This document shows, piece after piece, positions 25,826-34,856 of a stretch of DNA of 64,000 nt. The notes under the pieces were generated by a model. The model did not search any database. It saw only the letters and a list, made by a program, of their open reading frames with translations, and was not told the DNA's origin. The stretch covers positions 248,001 through 312,000 of the forward strand of contig NZ_JACBGH010000001.1 in the NCBI RefSeq assembly GCF_013391695.1, given 5' to 3'. The position numbers were made by a program, and so were the translations under genes. The DNA comes from Thiomicrorhabdus cannonii (GTDB taxonomy: Bacteria > Pseudomonadota > Gammaproteobacteria > Thiomicrospirales > Thiomicrospiraceae). The first letter of the stretch is position 1. Each line of letters opens with the position of its first letter.

Positions 25826-27199
25826 TTACGGAATATCCACACCCTGCTCTTTGAGCCTGGCCAGTTTATAGCGCAGGGTTCGCGGGCTGATATTCAAAAT
25901 TTCAGCCGTTTTCTGACGGTGCCCGTTATATTGACGCAAGGTATCCAAAATCAACGTCACTTCACGCGCCTTGAGATCCATAGGCAGCTCATCCGATGCC
26001 CCGTCAAAAACATGACTCTCCTGGAACGTCTCTTCAGGCTTGCCTTCCGACATGGCATAAGCCTTCTCCATCACTGCCGTATCCATATCCAGCAGAATGT
26101 CTTCCTTGTGGATCGTATCACCCGACATCATCACCAGCGCACGCTGAATCACATTATCCAACTCGCGAATATTACCCGGCCAGCCATATTCCAGCAACCG
26201 CTTCATCGCCGGCGCCGAAATCATCGGTTCGATGCGATTGCGACCGCAGTGGCGCTGCAACAGTTTTTCGGCAATTGCCGCAATATCCTTGGGACGCTCG
26301 CGCAAAGGCGGCAAACGCATCGGAAACACATTCAAACGGTAGAAAAGATCCTCTCTAAAGGTCCCTTTCTCTATGGCCCGCTTCATATCCACATTAGAGG
26401 CGCTGAGGACACGGACATCCAAATGAATCACCTTGTGACTGCCGATGCGCTCCACCTCCCTCTCCTGCAGCACACGCAGTAACTTGGCCTGCAGATCCGG
26501 CTTCATCTCACCGATTTCGTCCAAGAACAGGGTGCCGTGCTGCGCCTGTTCAAACTTGCCGGGCATGGATTTCATAGCGCCGGTAAAAGCCCCTTTCTCG
26601 TAACCGAACAACATCGCTTCGAGCATATTCTCAGGAATAGCGGCGCAGTTGATCGCCACGAACGGCTGCTTGGCACGTGATGACTGATGGTGAATAAAGC
26701 GCGCCAAGACCTCTTTGCCGGTACCGCTTTCGCCACTGATAAAGACACTGGCATCACTCTCGGCGACCCTTTTGGCCATGGTTTTCAACTGCTGCGTGAC
26801 GGGATCGGCCACCACAAAATCATCTTCGCTGGAGGCATCGCGATTAAAATAAGCCTTAGCCTTTTCAACCAGCACATTCGCTTCAAACGGCTTGACAATA
26901 TAATCTACCGCACCCGATTTCATCGAATCCACCGCCTGCTCGATCGTGCCGTACGCGGTCATCAGCACAATCGGCAAATACGGTTTGATGGCGCGGATAC
27001 GCTTCATCAACGTATAACCGTCCATGCCATCCATGCGGATATCACTGAAAACCATGCCGATATCATCATCCAGAGCCACCAAGGCATCCTCGGCATTACT
27101 GACGCTCATCACCTCAAAACCATTGAGGGTCAGCGTATCCACCAGAGCCTCCTGCAGCTCCTGATCGTCTTCTACTATCAGGATTTTGGCGATATTCAT
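25826..27199 (-). CDS. fleR: FleR/FlrC, sigma54-dependent response regulator
   Basis: FleR is an NtrC-type activator of middle flagellar genes, phosphorylated by FleS. The receiver domain (1-120) has Asp in VFSDIRMDGMDG. The AAA domain (about 135-365) has the Walker [16 protein letters not shown] and the sigma54-contact motif GAFTGA. The C-terminal Fis-type helix-turn-helix reads QKTAEILNISPRTLRYKLARL. Its likely targets are the sigma54 promoters before fliE, fliK, cheA and flgI. It lies 9 bp after fleS. Confidence 0.94.
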   Translation of the reverse strand: MNIAKILIVEDDQELQEALVDTLTLNGFEVMSVSNAEDALVALDDDIGMVFSDIRMDGMDGYTLMKRIRAIKPYLPIVLMTAYGTIEQAVDSMKSGAVDYIVKPFEANVLVEKAKAYFNRDASSEDDFVVADPVTQQLKTMAKRVAESDASVFISGESGTGKEVLARFIHHQSSRAKQPFVAINCAAIPENMLEAMLFGYEKGAFTGAMKSMPGKFEQAQHGTLFLDEIGEMKPDLQAKLLRVLQEREVERIGSHKVIHLDVRVLSASNVDMKRAIEKGTFREDLFYRLNVFPMRLPPLRERPKDIAAIAEKLLQRHCGRNRIEPMISAPAMKRLLEYGWPGNIRELDNVIQRALVMMSGDTIHKEDILLDMDTAVMEKAYAMSEGKPEETFQESHVFDGASDELPMDLKAREVTLILDTLRQYNGHRQKTAEILNISPRTLRYKLARLKEQGVDIP

Positions 27200-27208
27200 T
27201 CCATCCCC

Positions 27209-28345
27209 TTAACTTTGCACCAATGGCAAACGAATGCCGAATTTTGAACCGTAACCCGGTATCGATTTGACCCACACATGCCCATTATGCGCCTCGGCAA
27301 TCGCTCTGACCACCGCCAGGCCCAGGCCCGTTCCTTTGGCGCGGCTGGTGTAAAAAGGCTCAAACACTTTTTCAAGACGCTCCGGCTCTATGCCCGGGCC
27401 GCGGTCGCTGACGACGATATCAATTTTATCGTCGGCGATTTTATGCACACTCACCTGCACACTGGCCTGCTTACCTACCACATCCATGGCATTCACAATC
27501 AGATTCTGCAGCGCCGTAACCAGACCGTCCAAATCACCGTTAATCGTCAAACCGGGCAAGACGGACTCAAACACCACCTCACTTTGCGTCATTTTAGCCT
27601 GAGTTTCAACCGACTGTTCCGTCAGCGCCAACAACTCCCGCAATTCAATGCGCTTCTCACTGCCTTTTCCGCCCTTGGCGTATTGCAGCATATCCTTCAC
27701 CAACCCCTCCAAATGCCGCAGGCTGTGAAGCGCCTTGTCGACGAATTTGGTACGTTTGGCCTCATCCAACTGATCGGAATTCATCTGGGAAACATACAGC
27801 AAGGCGGATGATAAAGGGGTGCGAATCTGATGCGCCAAGGAGGCCGCCATCTCACCCATCGAACTCAGACGCTGATGGCGATTGATATGCTCTTGCAAAT
27901 GTCTCGCCGAGGTGACATCCTGAATCAGCAAAATACGCCCCAAGGCTTCATCGAGCGGCGTTTCGGAAAGCTGGAAAATCCGCTCATCATGCGTGGTTAA
28001 CTCACCGGCATCCGTCGCACTCAGAAATACGTTACGCAATACAATTTCCCAACTGCGATGCAACGCATCGGCCCCCAATATAGCCTCGGCACTGGGATTC
28101 ATCTCAACAATCTGATCCTGGGCATTGAGGACGATCACCCCCGCGGGCAACAATGTCAGCAGACGGCTTAAACGATCGGCCACCTTACGCTTTTCCTGAT
28201 CGCTTCTGGCGAGTTGAAGCTGCAGCTCCGCCACCTGATGCTGCAACGCCTCATAGGCATGCGTCAACTGCAAAGACGTTTCATTAAACAGCTCAAATGC
28301 CTGTTCCAGCTCCGCTAAACGGCTTTTTTCCACCTCATTTAACAC
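27209..28345 (-). CDS. fleS: FleS/FlrB, sensor histidine kinase
   Basis: FleS is the soluble kinase partner of FleR. An N-terminal coiled coil and PAS domain (about 60-130, GVIVLNAQDQIVEMNPSAEAI) precede the phosphorylation site GEMAASLAHQIRTPLSSALLY (His near residue 172). The ATPase has NLIVNAMDVVG, SDRGPGI and GTGLGLAVV. No membrane helix is seen. The start is GTG at 28345 with GGAG seven bases upstream. It is separated from fleQ by 63 bp that hold one copy of the window-wide repeat. Confidence 0.93.
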   Translation of the reverse strand: MLNEVEKSRLAELEQAFELFNETSLQLTHAYEALQHQVAELQLQLARSDQEKRKVADRLSRLLTLLPAGVIVLNAQDQIVEMNPSAEAILGADALHRSWEIVLRNVFLSATDAGELTTHDERIFQLSETPLDEALGRILLIQDVTSARHLQEHINRHQRLSSMGEMAASLAHQIRTPLSSALLYVSQMNSDQLDEAKRTKFVDKALHSLRHLEGLVKDMLQYAKGGKGSEKRIELRELLALTEQSVETQAKMTQSEVVFESVLPGLTINGDLDGLVTALQNLIVNAMDVVGKQASVQVSVHKIADDKIDIVVSDRGPGIEPERLEKVFEPFYTSRAKGTGLGLAVVRAIAEAHNGHVWVKSIPGYGSKFGIRLPLVQS

Positions 28346-28374
28346 GCTTCTTCTCCGCTTTTTCGCTGTTTTGC

Positions 28375-28390
28375 AAACTCAACAGGCCGG
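28375..28390 (+). repeat. AACAGGCCGGG repeat, copy 4 (fleQ-fleS gap)
   Basis: AAACTCAACAGGCCGG, then C, lies in the 63-bp gap between fleQ and fleS and matches the consensus for 16 bases. Confidence 0.7.
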
Positions 28391-28408
28391 CTCCCAGAAA
28401 TCTTTAAT

Positions 28409-29533
28409 TCAACTCAAATCATACTTGCGTATTTTCTCAACCAGCGTCGTACGGTTGGTTTGCAACAATTTGGCCGCCTGCGAGACATTCCCTTCAGTCT
28501 GCTCCAATGCCTTCTGAATCAACTGCACTTCCAGTTCCACCAAATACGACTTCAAATCGATGCCTTCGTTCAAGTTCGGCAACTGATTCCAGCCCGAGAC
28601 ATTCAGCGGCGTCATCTGCTGAACACCGCTCGGTTCATCCGATTCCAGCGCATTGTCACCCTGTTCGAAATCGGACGCAACACGCTGCTCCTGAACCTCT
28701 AGCGGCGCTTCCACCGCCACCTCGCTCGCTTGAGGTACACCAATCAAGCGGGCATCTTCATCCAGCTCGATTTGATAACGGGCGGGCAAGTCATCGTAAT
28801 CAACCAGCGACCCCGGATAGAGAATGGACAGGCGTTCCGCCAGGTTGCCGAGCTCGCGCACGTTTCCAGGCCAGTTGTAATGCTGCAAGGCAATCAGGGC
28901 ACGCTCGCTCAAAGAGGGCACATCGCGACCACTGGCCTGAATATTTTTGAACATGAAATCGAACAGCGCCGGAATATCCTCACGGCGTTCGCGCAAGGCG
29001 GGCATTTCAATAGGAAAGACATTTAAGCGGTAAAACAAATCCTCACGGAACTTGCCGTCAGAGATACTCTCTTCGAGATTACGGTGGGTCGCGGCAATCA
29101 CCCGCACATCGCACTGAAAGCTGGTGTTTCCGCCCACGCGCTCATAAGTACGCTCCTGCAGAATACGCAAGAGCTTAACCTGCATGGGCAGCGGCATATC
29201 GCCGATTTCATCTAGGAAGATAGTGCCCTTTTCGGCCATCTCAAAACGGCCTTTACGGGCGGTGATCGCACCGGTAAACGCGCCTTTTTCGTGGCCAAAC
29301 AATTCGCTTTCAAGCAGTTCCGCAGGAATGGCTCCGCAGTTGATGGGCACAAAGGCTTTACCGGCGCGGGCCGACGCGTTGTGCAAAGACTGCGCCACCA
29401 CCTCTTTACCGGTTCCGGATTCGCCTAATATCAGCACCGTCGCATCGGTTTTGGCGACTTGAAGAATCAATTTTTTGACTTTTTGCATAGCCGGCCCGTC
29501 GCCGACCAAAGAGGATAAGAGTTCTTGAGACAT
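28409..29533 (-). CDS. fleQ: FleQ/FlrA flagellar master activator lacking the receiver domain
   Basis: FleQ is the sigma54 activator at the top of the polar-flagellum cascade. The AAA domain starts almost at once ([14 protein letters not shown] at about 34-47, [21 protein letters not shown]). The C-terminal helix-turn-helix ends [16 protein letters not shown], as in FleQ. At 374 residues it lacks the usual N-terminal receiver-like domain of about 120 residues. The linker motif LFRS, whose arginine contacts c-di-GMP in known FleQ, reads LLSS (residues 5-8). The 84 bp upstream cannot hold the missing part. A sigma70 promoter precedes it. Confidence 0.9.
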   Translation of the reverse strand: MSQELLSSLVGDGPAMQKVKKLILQVAKTDATVLILGESGTGKEVVAQSLHNASARAGKAFVPINCGAIPAELLESELFGHEKGAFTGAITARKGRFEMAEKGTIFLDEIGDMPLPMQVKLLRILQERTYERVGGNTSFQCDVRVIAATHRNLEESISDGKFREDLFYRLNVFPIEMPALRERREDIPALFDFMFKNIQASGRDVPSLSERALIALQHYNWPGNVRELGNLAERLSILYPGSLVDYDDLPARYQIELDEDARLIGVPQASEVAVEAPLEVQEQRVASDFEQGDNALESDEPSGVQQMTPLNVSGWNQLPNLNEGIDLKSYLVELEVQLIQKALEQTEGNVSQAAKLLQTNRTTLVEKIRKYDLS

Positions 29534-29563
29534 TTCCCGTCATCTATTAATGAACATTAGCTC

Positions 29564-29592
29564 TTTATATACGGGTTTTTACAGAATGTCAA
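29564..29592 (-). promoter_or_regulatory. Sigma70 promoter upstream of fleQ
   Basis: On the minus strand TTGACA (29592-29587) is followed after 17 bases by TATAAA (29569-29564), an almost perfect housekeeping promoter 31 bp before the fleQ start. It fits fleQ as the constitutive class I gene. Confidence 0.8.
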
Positions 29593-29617
29593 AAATTTGG
29601 CATTGATCTTTATGGGT

Positions 29618-29914
29618 TTATTTCAAATATTGCTTGATAGCCGCATTAGCCTTGAACTCTTTCTGAAACTGCAATGCTAAGGTGTTTTGAGCCTGCGCCA
29701 ATAAATCACTGATACGCGTCTGATTTTCAAGCAACTGTGCGCCGATTTCATCAAAACGCCCGGGAAAGTCGCTAAACGCTTCATTAAGGAGTGCACGCCA
29801 TTGTGAATCCAAACGCTCAAATTGAGACCATTTTCCTGATTCAGCGGCATGCAACATGGCTTGCGAGTGGCTGAGCAACTTCAAACGCATACGCTCAACA
29901 GAGATTTCGCTCAT
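29618..29914 (-). CDS. fliT: FliT-like flagellar chaperone
   Basis: This 98-residue helical protein lies directly after fliS and overlaps it by 4 bp (ATGA), the usual fliD-fliS-fliT order. FliT proteins are poorly conserved chaperones for FliD. The pattern of a helical bundle with WSQFERLDSQWRALLNEAF fits, but the identity rests mainly on position. Confidence 0.7.
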   Translation of the reverse strand: MSEISVERMRLKLLSHSQAMLHAAESGKWSQFERLDSQWRALLNEAFSDFPGRFDEIGAQLLENQTRISDLLAQAQNTLALQFQKEFKANAAIKQYLK

Positions 29915-30351
29915 GAAGCCACTCCTAAACGTTCAATCTGCGTTCTGTCCATGCGTTTCAGATGTTCCGGCATTTGCTGCCAGGCTTCCAGCAATGTTTT
30001 CATGTGCTCGATGAGCTCGTCCAGCACCTCAATATCATTCTTGCTACTGGCTTCAAATAAACGGCGATAAGTATAGTCATACAGTGCATAAAGGTTATTT
30101 CCAACCTCGGCACCCTTTTCGAGATTCAATCCGGCACGCAATGAATTAACAATAGCCATTGCTTTGTTGATGTGCTCGGATTTTTTGGCCATGTTTTTTT
30201 GCTGAATAAACACTTTTGCCAAACTCATATTCTTGATGGCACCTTCATATAGCATTTCAACCAATTTATGCGGTGTGGCCTCAGAAACTGCCGTTTCCAC
30301 ATAGTTGTTTGCATATGTTTGAATAAATTGTTTTTTCATTGCCATATTCAT
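29911..30351 (-). CDS. fliS: FliS, flagellin export chaperone
   Basis: FliS binds the flagellin C-terminus and prevents early polymerisation. The conserved regions are YANNYVETAVSEATPHKLVEMLYEGA and the helical pair ending GNNLYALYDYTYRRLFEASS. Length (146, or 142 from the second start at MKKQF) is normal. With six flagellin genes in the window it probably serves all of them, since their C-termini are nearly identical. Confidence 0.94.
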   Translation of the reverse strand: MNMAMKKQFIQTYANNYVETAVSEATPHKLVEMLYEGAIKNMSLAKVFIQQKNMAKKSEHINKAMAIVNSLRAGLNLEKGAEVGNNLYALYDYTYRRLFEASSKNDIEVLDELIEHMKTLLEAWQQMPEHLKRMDRTQIERLGVAS

Positions 30352-30399
30352 GTTACTGCCCTTCCCTTGTTATTCGCGTATCTCTCACGTACGTTTTGC

Positions 30400-32730
30400 T
30401 TAATTATTGTTGTTATTTGAGAATGTTGCCGTTAAGAAACTGCGTGTTTGCTCACTACTAGACATTAACGACTGCAAAACCGAAAACTGAAGCTGGTATT
30501 TCATCAATAATTTTTCATATCGCGCATCAATCGCTTTGGATTTTTCTTCATAAGAATCCATTTTATCGTTGAGCGTGTTAATACGCTGACCCACCAACCC
30601 CGTATCGGCCTCCAAAAGATTATTAATGGAATCTTGCAACTGGCTGGCGAAACCCTGTGAATAAGTAATCGTACCGCGTGCCCCCGTAGCACCGCCCAAT
30701 ATCTCAAACTCCAGCCCCCTCGCTTCTAGCTGTGGCGCAAAATCACTGATTTTGATTTTGCGTCCATCCTGCGCATCGGCATAAACTCCAATGCTAATGT
30801 CGCCGGAAGGGGTCGACAAAGTGCCGTCCACACTCTGTCCCTGGTCACTCAGCGTAGCGCCATCCGCAAAACCGGCGCCGGACAACCCGGCAATATTGGT
30901 CAGCTCTACCATCGAAAGCCCACCAAAACGGGTCGAGGCAATGGAAATAACACTGCCATCATGCGTAACACTTACAGACGCACCTGCTGTACTGACATCG
31001 CTGTTATTGTTGATATTGTTTGCCATGACCTGTGTCAGTTCGTCCAGGGTGTAGCGCCCCTCTGCGATCGAAACGCTGGTTGTATCCGCATCATTAACTT
31101 TAACGTTGAAGCCGGCACCAGCACCGATATCCAAAAGCGCCTGGCCTGTGTAATCAGTTTGGGAGAACCCCTGATTGCCCAAGCCTACAATATTGCTCAT
31201 ACTGGCGCTGCCACTGGCAGCCGTGATTTCAAAACGCGACTGCGTACTGTCGTAAGCAATAGTGGCTTCACTTGCCGTAAACTGTGCGCTTATTGCCGCT
31301 TGAATCGCCTGGGTTACTGCATTTTTATCGGCATATACACCTGCTGCTCCTGATAGATCAATCGTATGATTTACACCTGCAATATCTAAGTCAAAACTCG
31401 CACCCGCCTCAATCGTCAGAACCGCTTGCGCATCGGTAACGCGATCACCTGCAACACGCTCATCAGCAGTCAATCCGGTAACACTACCGGCCGTCACACT
31501 GGCGCGCTCTGCCAACTGCGTAATGTTCAATGCATAATTTCCGGTTTGGGTTTTGTCGTTTCCGCCGACAACATTTACCAAAGCGTCGTCACTGCTTCCA
31601 CTCATGGCAAACAAGCTGGATACGGCCTGCATATTATTAGCCAAGACCGCATCGAGCTTGGTCGTATCAACAGAAAGCTCGCCATTTCGATCAAACGAAA
31701 CCCCCACGTCAGCAAGCGATTGAAAGCTGCTCGAACCCAAGCCGTCAATCACACCGGTCAGTGATTCGCGCATCTGCGAACGAATCGAACGCAGCAGGCT
31801 GTTGCCCGCCAAATCACCGTAGTAGAGATACTCTTCCGACGCCAACTCCTCCTCGGTAAGATCGCTCTTGTCATAACTGCCCAGTTCATCGAGAATGGTG
31901 TTCATCTGGTTATACACATCCACAAAACTGGTAATGGTTTCTTTCACCTTGGCGCTGTCCTGGGTGACAGACACCGTTGTCGGCGAAGAAGGTGCCGCCG
32001 ATTTCAGCTCAAACGCAACCCCTTCGATCACCTGATCAAAGGTGTTGTTGGCACTGGTCACAGTCAGACCGTTCAATACCATCACCGCATCTTGCGCTTC
32101 TGCAGTGGTTGTGAAGCCGCTTGTATCGAAATCGGGCAGGCCGGAAATAGCAATCTCTCCTGCCGCACCTGTCTGTTTAGAGGTGAACATCAGCTGATAG
32201 CTGCCGCCATTATTGATAATTGCTGCATTCACACCGTAATCGCCGTTATTGATCAGCTTTTGCAGACCTTCAAGGGTGTTGTTGGTACCATCAACCGGGA
32301 TCACATGGGTTTGACCGCTCACACTAATGGATAAAGTGCCGGCAGACAAGGTATCAGAGGGTGAAGCAAAACCTTTATTGGCCACCAAGGTATGCGCCTG
32401 CGCTAGCTGTTTTGAAACGATCTGGTAGGCCCCCAGTGCAGCCTCGTTTTCAGCAGTCACCGTTACGATACCGTCGTTAGTGCTGGCAATGCCTTTCTGA
32501 CCAAACAAGTCAGGCGACGAAAGGTCGGCAACATAGGTATTAAAAGCTGACAAATTGGTCTGCAGGTATTTAAGAGCATCCAACTCTGTAGTGGTTTTGG
32601 TCTGGTTACGCTCCAAAATCGCTTTTGGGCCAGCCACTTCCGCTTCCGCCAATGCCTTTGACATATTGCCGATGTCAAAAGTACTTTTGGTCAAGCTGTT
32701 AAGTAGCGTATTGCCGATTTCGTTTGCCAT
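30400..32730 (-). CDS. fliD: FliD, filament cap protein (unusually long)
   Basis: FliD caps the filament and folds incoming flagellin. The N-terminal domain begins MANEIGNTLLNSLTKSTFDIG, and the C-terminal coiled coil ends near INTLNDKMDSYEEKSKAIDARYEKLLMKYQLQ. I chose the ATG at 32730 because AGGAG lies eight bases upstream. It gives 776 residues, against about 450-480 for typical FliD. The extra length is in the exposed middle, where related 'AGASFDLDIAGVNHTIDL' and 'GAGFNVKVNDADTTSVSI' stretches suggest duplicated flagellin-type insertion domains. A sigma28 promoter precedes it. Confidence 0.93.
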   Translation of the reverse strand: MANEIGNTLLNSLTKSTFDIGNMSKALAEAEVAGPKAILERNQTKTTTELDALKYLQTNLSAFNTYVADLSSPDLFGQKGIASTNDGIVTVTAENEAALGAYQIVSKQLAQAHTLVANKGFASPSDTLSAGTLSISVSGQTHVIPVDGTNNTLEGLQKLINNGDYGVNAAIINNGGSYQLMFTSKQTGAAGEIAISGLPDFDTSGFTTTAEAQDAVMVLNGLTVTSANNTFDQVIEGVAFELKSAAPSSPTTVSVTQDSAKVKETITSFVDVYNQMNTILDELGSYDKSDLTEEELASEEYLYYGDLAGNSLLRSIRSQMRESLTGVIDGLGSSSFQSLADVGVSFDRNGELSVDTTKLDAVLANNMQAVSSLFAMSGSSDDALVNVVGGNDKTQTGNYALNITQLAERASVTAGSVTGLTADERVAGDRVTDAQAVLTIEAGASFDLDIAGVNHTIDLSGAAGVYADKNAVTQAIQAAISAQFTASEATIAYDSTQSRFEITAASGSASMSNIVGLGNQGFSQTDYTGQALLDIGAGAGFNVKVNDADTTSVSIAEGRYTLDELTQVMANNINNNSDVSTAGASVSVTHDGSVISIASTRFGGLSMVELTNIAGLSGAGFADGATLSDQGQSVDGTLSTPSGDISIGVYADAQDGRKIKISDFAPQLEARGLEFEILGGATGARGTITYSQGFASQLQDSINNLLEADTGLVGQRINTLNDKMDSYEEKSKAIDARYEKLLMKYQLQFSVLQSLMSSSEQTRSFLTATFSNNNNN

Positions 32731-32761
32731 CGCCTGTTCTCCTGGTCGTCTATCTGCAGCA

Positions 32762-32790
32762 TTTTCATGCAAAACTGTTAAGCATGAAAA
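32762..32790 (-). promoter_or_regulatory. Hairpin in the fliD 5' leader
   Basis: TTTTCATGC and GCATGAAAA form a perfect nine-bp inverted repeat around an 11-base loop, about 30 bp upstream of the fliD start. There is no T-run on the minus strand, so it is a leader hairpin and not a terminator. It may affect mRNA stability or translation. Confidence 0.5.
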
Positions 32791-32866
32791 AGGCCATCAA
32801 ACTTTTATTCTTCTATTTTATGTATTTGCTATGTGCGTTGTATATTCACATGACTTCTCATTAATT

Positions 32867-32892
32867 TTATCGGCCATCATTCTATAACTTTA
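32867..32892 (-). promoter_or_regulatory. Sigma28 promoter upstream of fliD
   Basis: The minus strand reads TAAAGTTA, 10 bases, GCCGATAA. The spacing (TAAA-N14-GCCGATAA) is the same as in the three flagellin promoters. It lies about 140 bp upstream of the fliD start. Confidence 0.85.
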
Positions 32893-32927
32893 GGGAGCTG
32901 CCAAAAACACATGCGTTTGCGCTAATA

Positions 32928-32951
32928 AAAAAAGCGGCCAAAAGACCGCTA
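32928..32951 (-). terminator. Terminator after the flagellin-flaG unit
   Basis: On the minus strand AGCGGTC pairs with GGCCGCT (one G-T pair) around AAAA-type loop bases and is followed by a run of T residues. It lies 17 bp after the stop of the second flaG gene. Confidence 0.7.
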
Positions 32952-32967
32952 AACACACAAGGGAAAC

Positions 32968-33444
32968 TTAGACTGTCGAATGCGTAATCAAGCCGGTAGG
33001 CAGACTGTTGTCATTCGGCCGTTGCTGACGCATTTCTATGAAATCGTTGATGTTCTTAGAAATTTTCAGGAATTCGTCGGATGGAATTTGGCGAATCACT
33101 TCACCGGTATCGCCATTTTTGATGAAGATTACCATCCGCTGCGTATCTTCATCACGCTCAAACCTCAAGAAGGTTTTTAAGCGTTCAAGCTGGATATTAA
33201 TATTTTCAAGCGTTGTATCCATGTCTGCGTTCGATTTCATGGATTCGGAGAGAGCAACCTCTCCATTATGAACCGACTGGGTAGCGTTTGTCTCATCCGA
33301 CTTCTGGGTTAATGCACCTGTATCAGAACCGCCCTTAGGCAGCACAGACTCATTTTCCCTCTCAGACGAGACGCCCGCAACTGGCGTGGCATTTTTTAGA
33401 TAAGCCCCAACGGTATTTGGCTGTATTGTTTGGACATCCATCAT
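32968..33444 (-). CDS. flaG: FlaG-family protein (second copy)
   Basis: FlaG proteins influence filament length and are often next to flagellin genes. The conserved C-terminal domain (about 85-150) reads FERDEDTQRMVIFIKNGDTGEVIRQIPSDEFLKI, with the typical VIRQIPS. The N-terminal 80 residues are polar and variable. It lies 25 bp after another FlaG-like gene and shares only the C-terminal pattern with it. It is the last gene of the B1-A1 flagellin unit, before a terminator. Confidence 0.85.
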   Translation of the reverse strand: MMDVQTIQPNTVGAYLKNATPVAGVSSERENESVLPKGGSDTGALTQKSDETNATQSVHNGEVALSESMKSNADMDTTLENINIQLERLKTFLRFERDEDTQRMVIFIKNGDTGEVIRQIPSDEFLKISKNINDFIEMRQQRPNDNSLPTGLITHSTV

Positions 33445-33469
33445 ACACCCTCCCCAAACAAGAAATCAT

Positions 33470-33886
33470 CTATATGATTTCATTGAATAAGGTACCTGTC
33501 AAACCTTCTTTTGATGCCACCATTCCAGAGTGTTTAACCGAATTCAGATAATCTTGAATATTTTGCATAATTTTCAAGGAACCTTCCGTCGGAAACTGTC
33601 TTATCACTTGTTCGGTGGTTTTATCAATAACTTTGACAACTGATGAGTTCGTCGTCTCGTCTACAGTGAAAACCAACCCTTGCCCAAACTTATCCAACAA
33701 TCCATTAAGTTGCTGAGCCTGTTCTGCAATGGTCTTCGCTGACTCGAGTACATTTTCAGTATTCAAGGCAGCGACCGAACGTTCTGACTGTTGTAAAGGT
33801 GTTCGGCCAATCTGTTCCGCCACTTGCGGATCAGAACCGGCCTTAGTGACCGTTACAGCAGGTGATGAAATGTGTGATATCTCCAT
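33470..33886 (-). CDS. flaG: FlaG-family protein (first copy)
   Basis: This 138-residue protein has a FlaG C-terminal domain (LVFTVDETTNSSVVKVIDKTTEQVIRQFPTEGSLKI). The ATG at 33886 has AAAGGAGG about six bases upstream; an ATG 18 bp further out has weaker support. It lies 34 bp after flagellin A1 and precedes a second FlaG gene. FlaG is thought to modulate filament growth, and two tandem copies are unusual. Confidence 0.82.
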   Translation of the reverse strand: MEISHISSPAVTVTKAGSDPQVAEQIGRTPLQQSERSVAALNTENVLESAKTIAEQAQQLNGLLDKFGQGLVFTVDETTNSSVVKVIDKTTEQVIRQFPTEGSLKIMQNIQDYLNSVKHSGMVASKEGLTGTLFNEII

Positions 33887-33920
33887 ACCTGCCTCCTTTC
33901 TCATTACTCAGCTAGCTAGC

Positions 33921-34745
33921 TTATCTCAATAAAGACAACACATTCTGCGAGTTCTGGTTGGCTTGGCTCAACATGCTCATACCGGCCTGTTGAAGTACTT
34001 GTGTACGTGCCAAGTTGGCCGATTCACGCGCAAAGTCCGCATCCTGAATACGTGAACGCGAAGCATTGATGTTCTCGTTGACGTTGCTCAGGTTGCTGAT
34101 CGTGCTTTCCAGACGGTTTTGCAAGGCACCCCATTTGGCGCGCTGGGTATTGATATCACTCAGCTTGGCGTCCAAAACCGAAATCGCGGCGGAAGCGTTG
34201 GTCACGGTTGTAAGATCTCTGGCATCCAAAGAACCGCCTAATTTACTGACATCAAATGTAGATACATTGATTTTGTTATTGGCGCCTTTTTCCCAACCAA
34301 CGTGCAGACTGACAGTTGTTACAGAACCGTTCATCATTGATACTTCGTTGAACTTAGTGGTTTGACCCACACGCTTGACTTCCGCCGCCAGCTGCTGGAA
34401 TTCCGCATCCATCTGCGTACGGTTTTCGGCACTGTAAGAACCGTTCAAGGATTGCACCGCAAGCTCACGCATACGTTGCATCATATTGACGACTTCTTCC
34501 ATCGCCCCGTCCTGCGTCTGAATCAACGAGATACCGTCATTCGCGTTACGAATCGCCTGATCCGTCCCCTTGATCTGCGTGGTCATACCGGTGGTCACCG
34601 CCAAGCCTGCCGCATCGTCCGCCGCACGGTTGATACGCAAACCCGAAGTCAGTCGCTCCATCGCAACCGATTGCTCGCGGCTTGTCGCATCCAGAATGCG
34701 GTTGGCGTTGATGGCTCCCATATTGGTGTTGATTACCATTGCCAT
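33921..34745 (-). CDS. fliC: Flagellin A1
   Basis: This is a short flagellin of 274 residues with conserved D0/D1 ends (MAMVINTNMGAINANRILDA at the start, SMLSQANQNSQNVLSLLR at the end) and only about 60 variable residues in the middle (about 125-185), so D2/D3 are missing. It belongs to type A (INANRILDATSREQS), found three times here. It is the second gene of the B1-A1 pair and is followed by two flaG genes. The variable centre is rich in Thr and Ser, possible glycosylation sites. An intercistronic hairpin separates it from B1. Confidence 0.95.
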   Translation of the reverse strand: MAMVINTNMGAINANRILDATSREQSVAMERLTSGLRINRAADDAAGLAVTTGMTTQIKGTDQAIRNANDGISLIQTQDGAMEEVVNMMQRMRELAVQSLNGSYSAENRTQMDAEFQQLAAEVKRVGQTTKFNEVSMMNGSVTTVSLHVGWEKGANNKINVSTFDVSKLGGSLDARDLTTVTNASAAISVLDAKLSDINTQRAKWGALQNRLESTISNLSNVNENINASRSRIQDADFARESANLARTQVLQQAGMSMLSQANQNSQNVLSLLR

Positions 34746-34805
34746 GTCTTTTCTCCTTTTTTAACTTGGCCGCTTTTGTTAAGCGACTTCTTTGCGTTTA
34801 AAAAC

Positions 34806-34820
34806 CATCGCTTGGCGATG
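34806..34820 (-). promoter_or_regulatory. Intercistronic hairpin, B1-A1
   Basis: CATCGC and GCGATG pair around a three-base loop, and GTTTTT follows on the minus strand. It could attenuate transcription from B1 into A1 or stabilise the upstream message. The same stem occurs in the other two pairs. Confidence 0.55.
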
Positions 34821-34856
34821 ACTTTTTAACTGCTCTTGGGGATTCAGCCGCCTATT

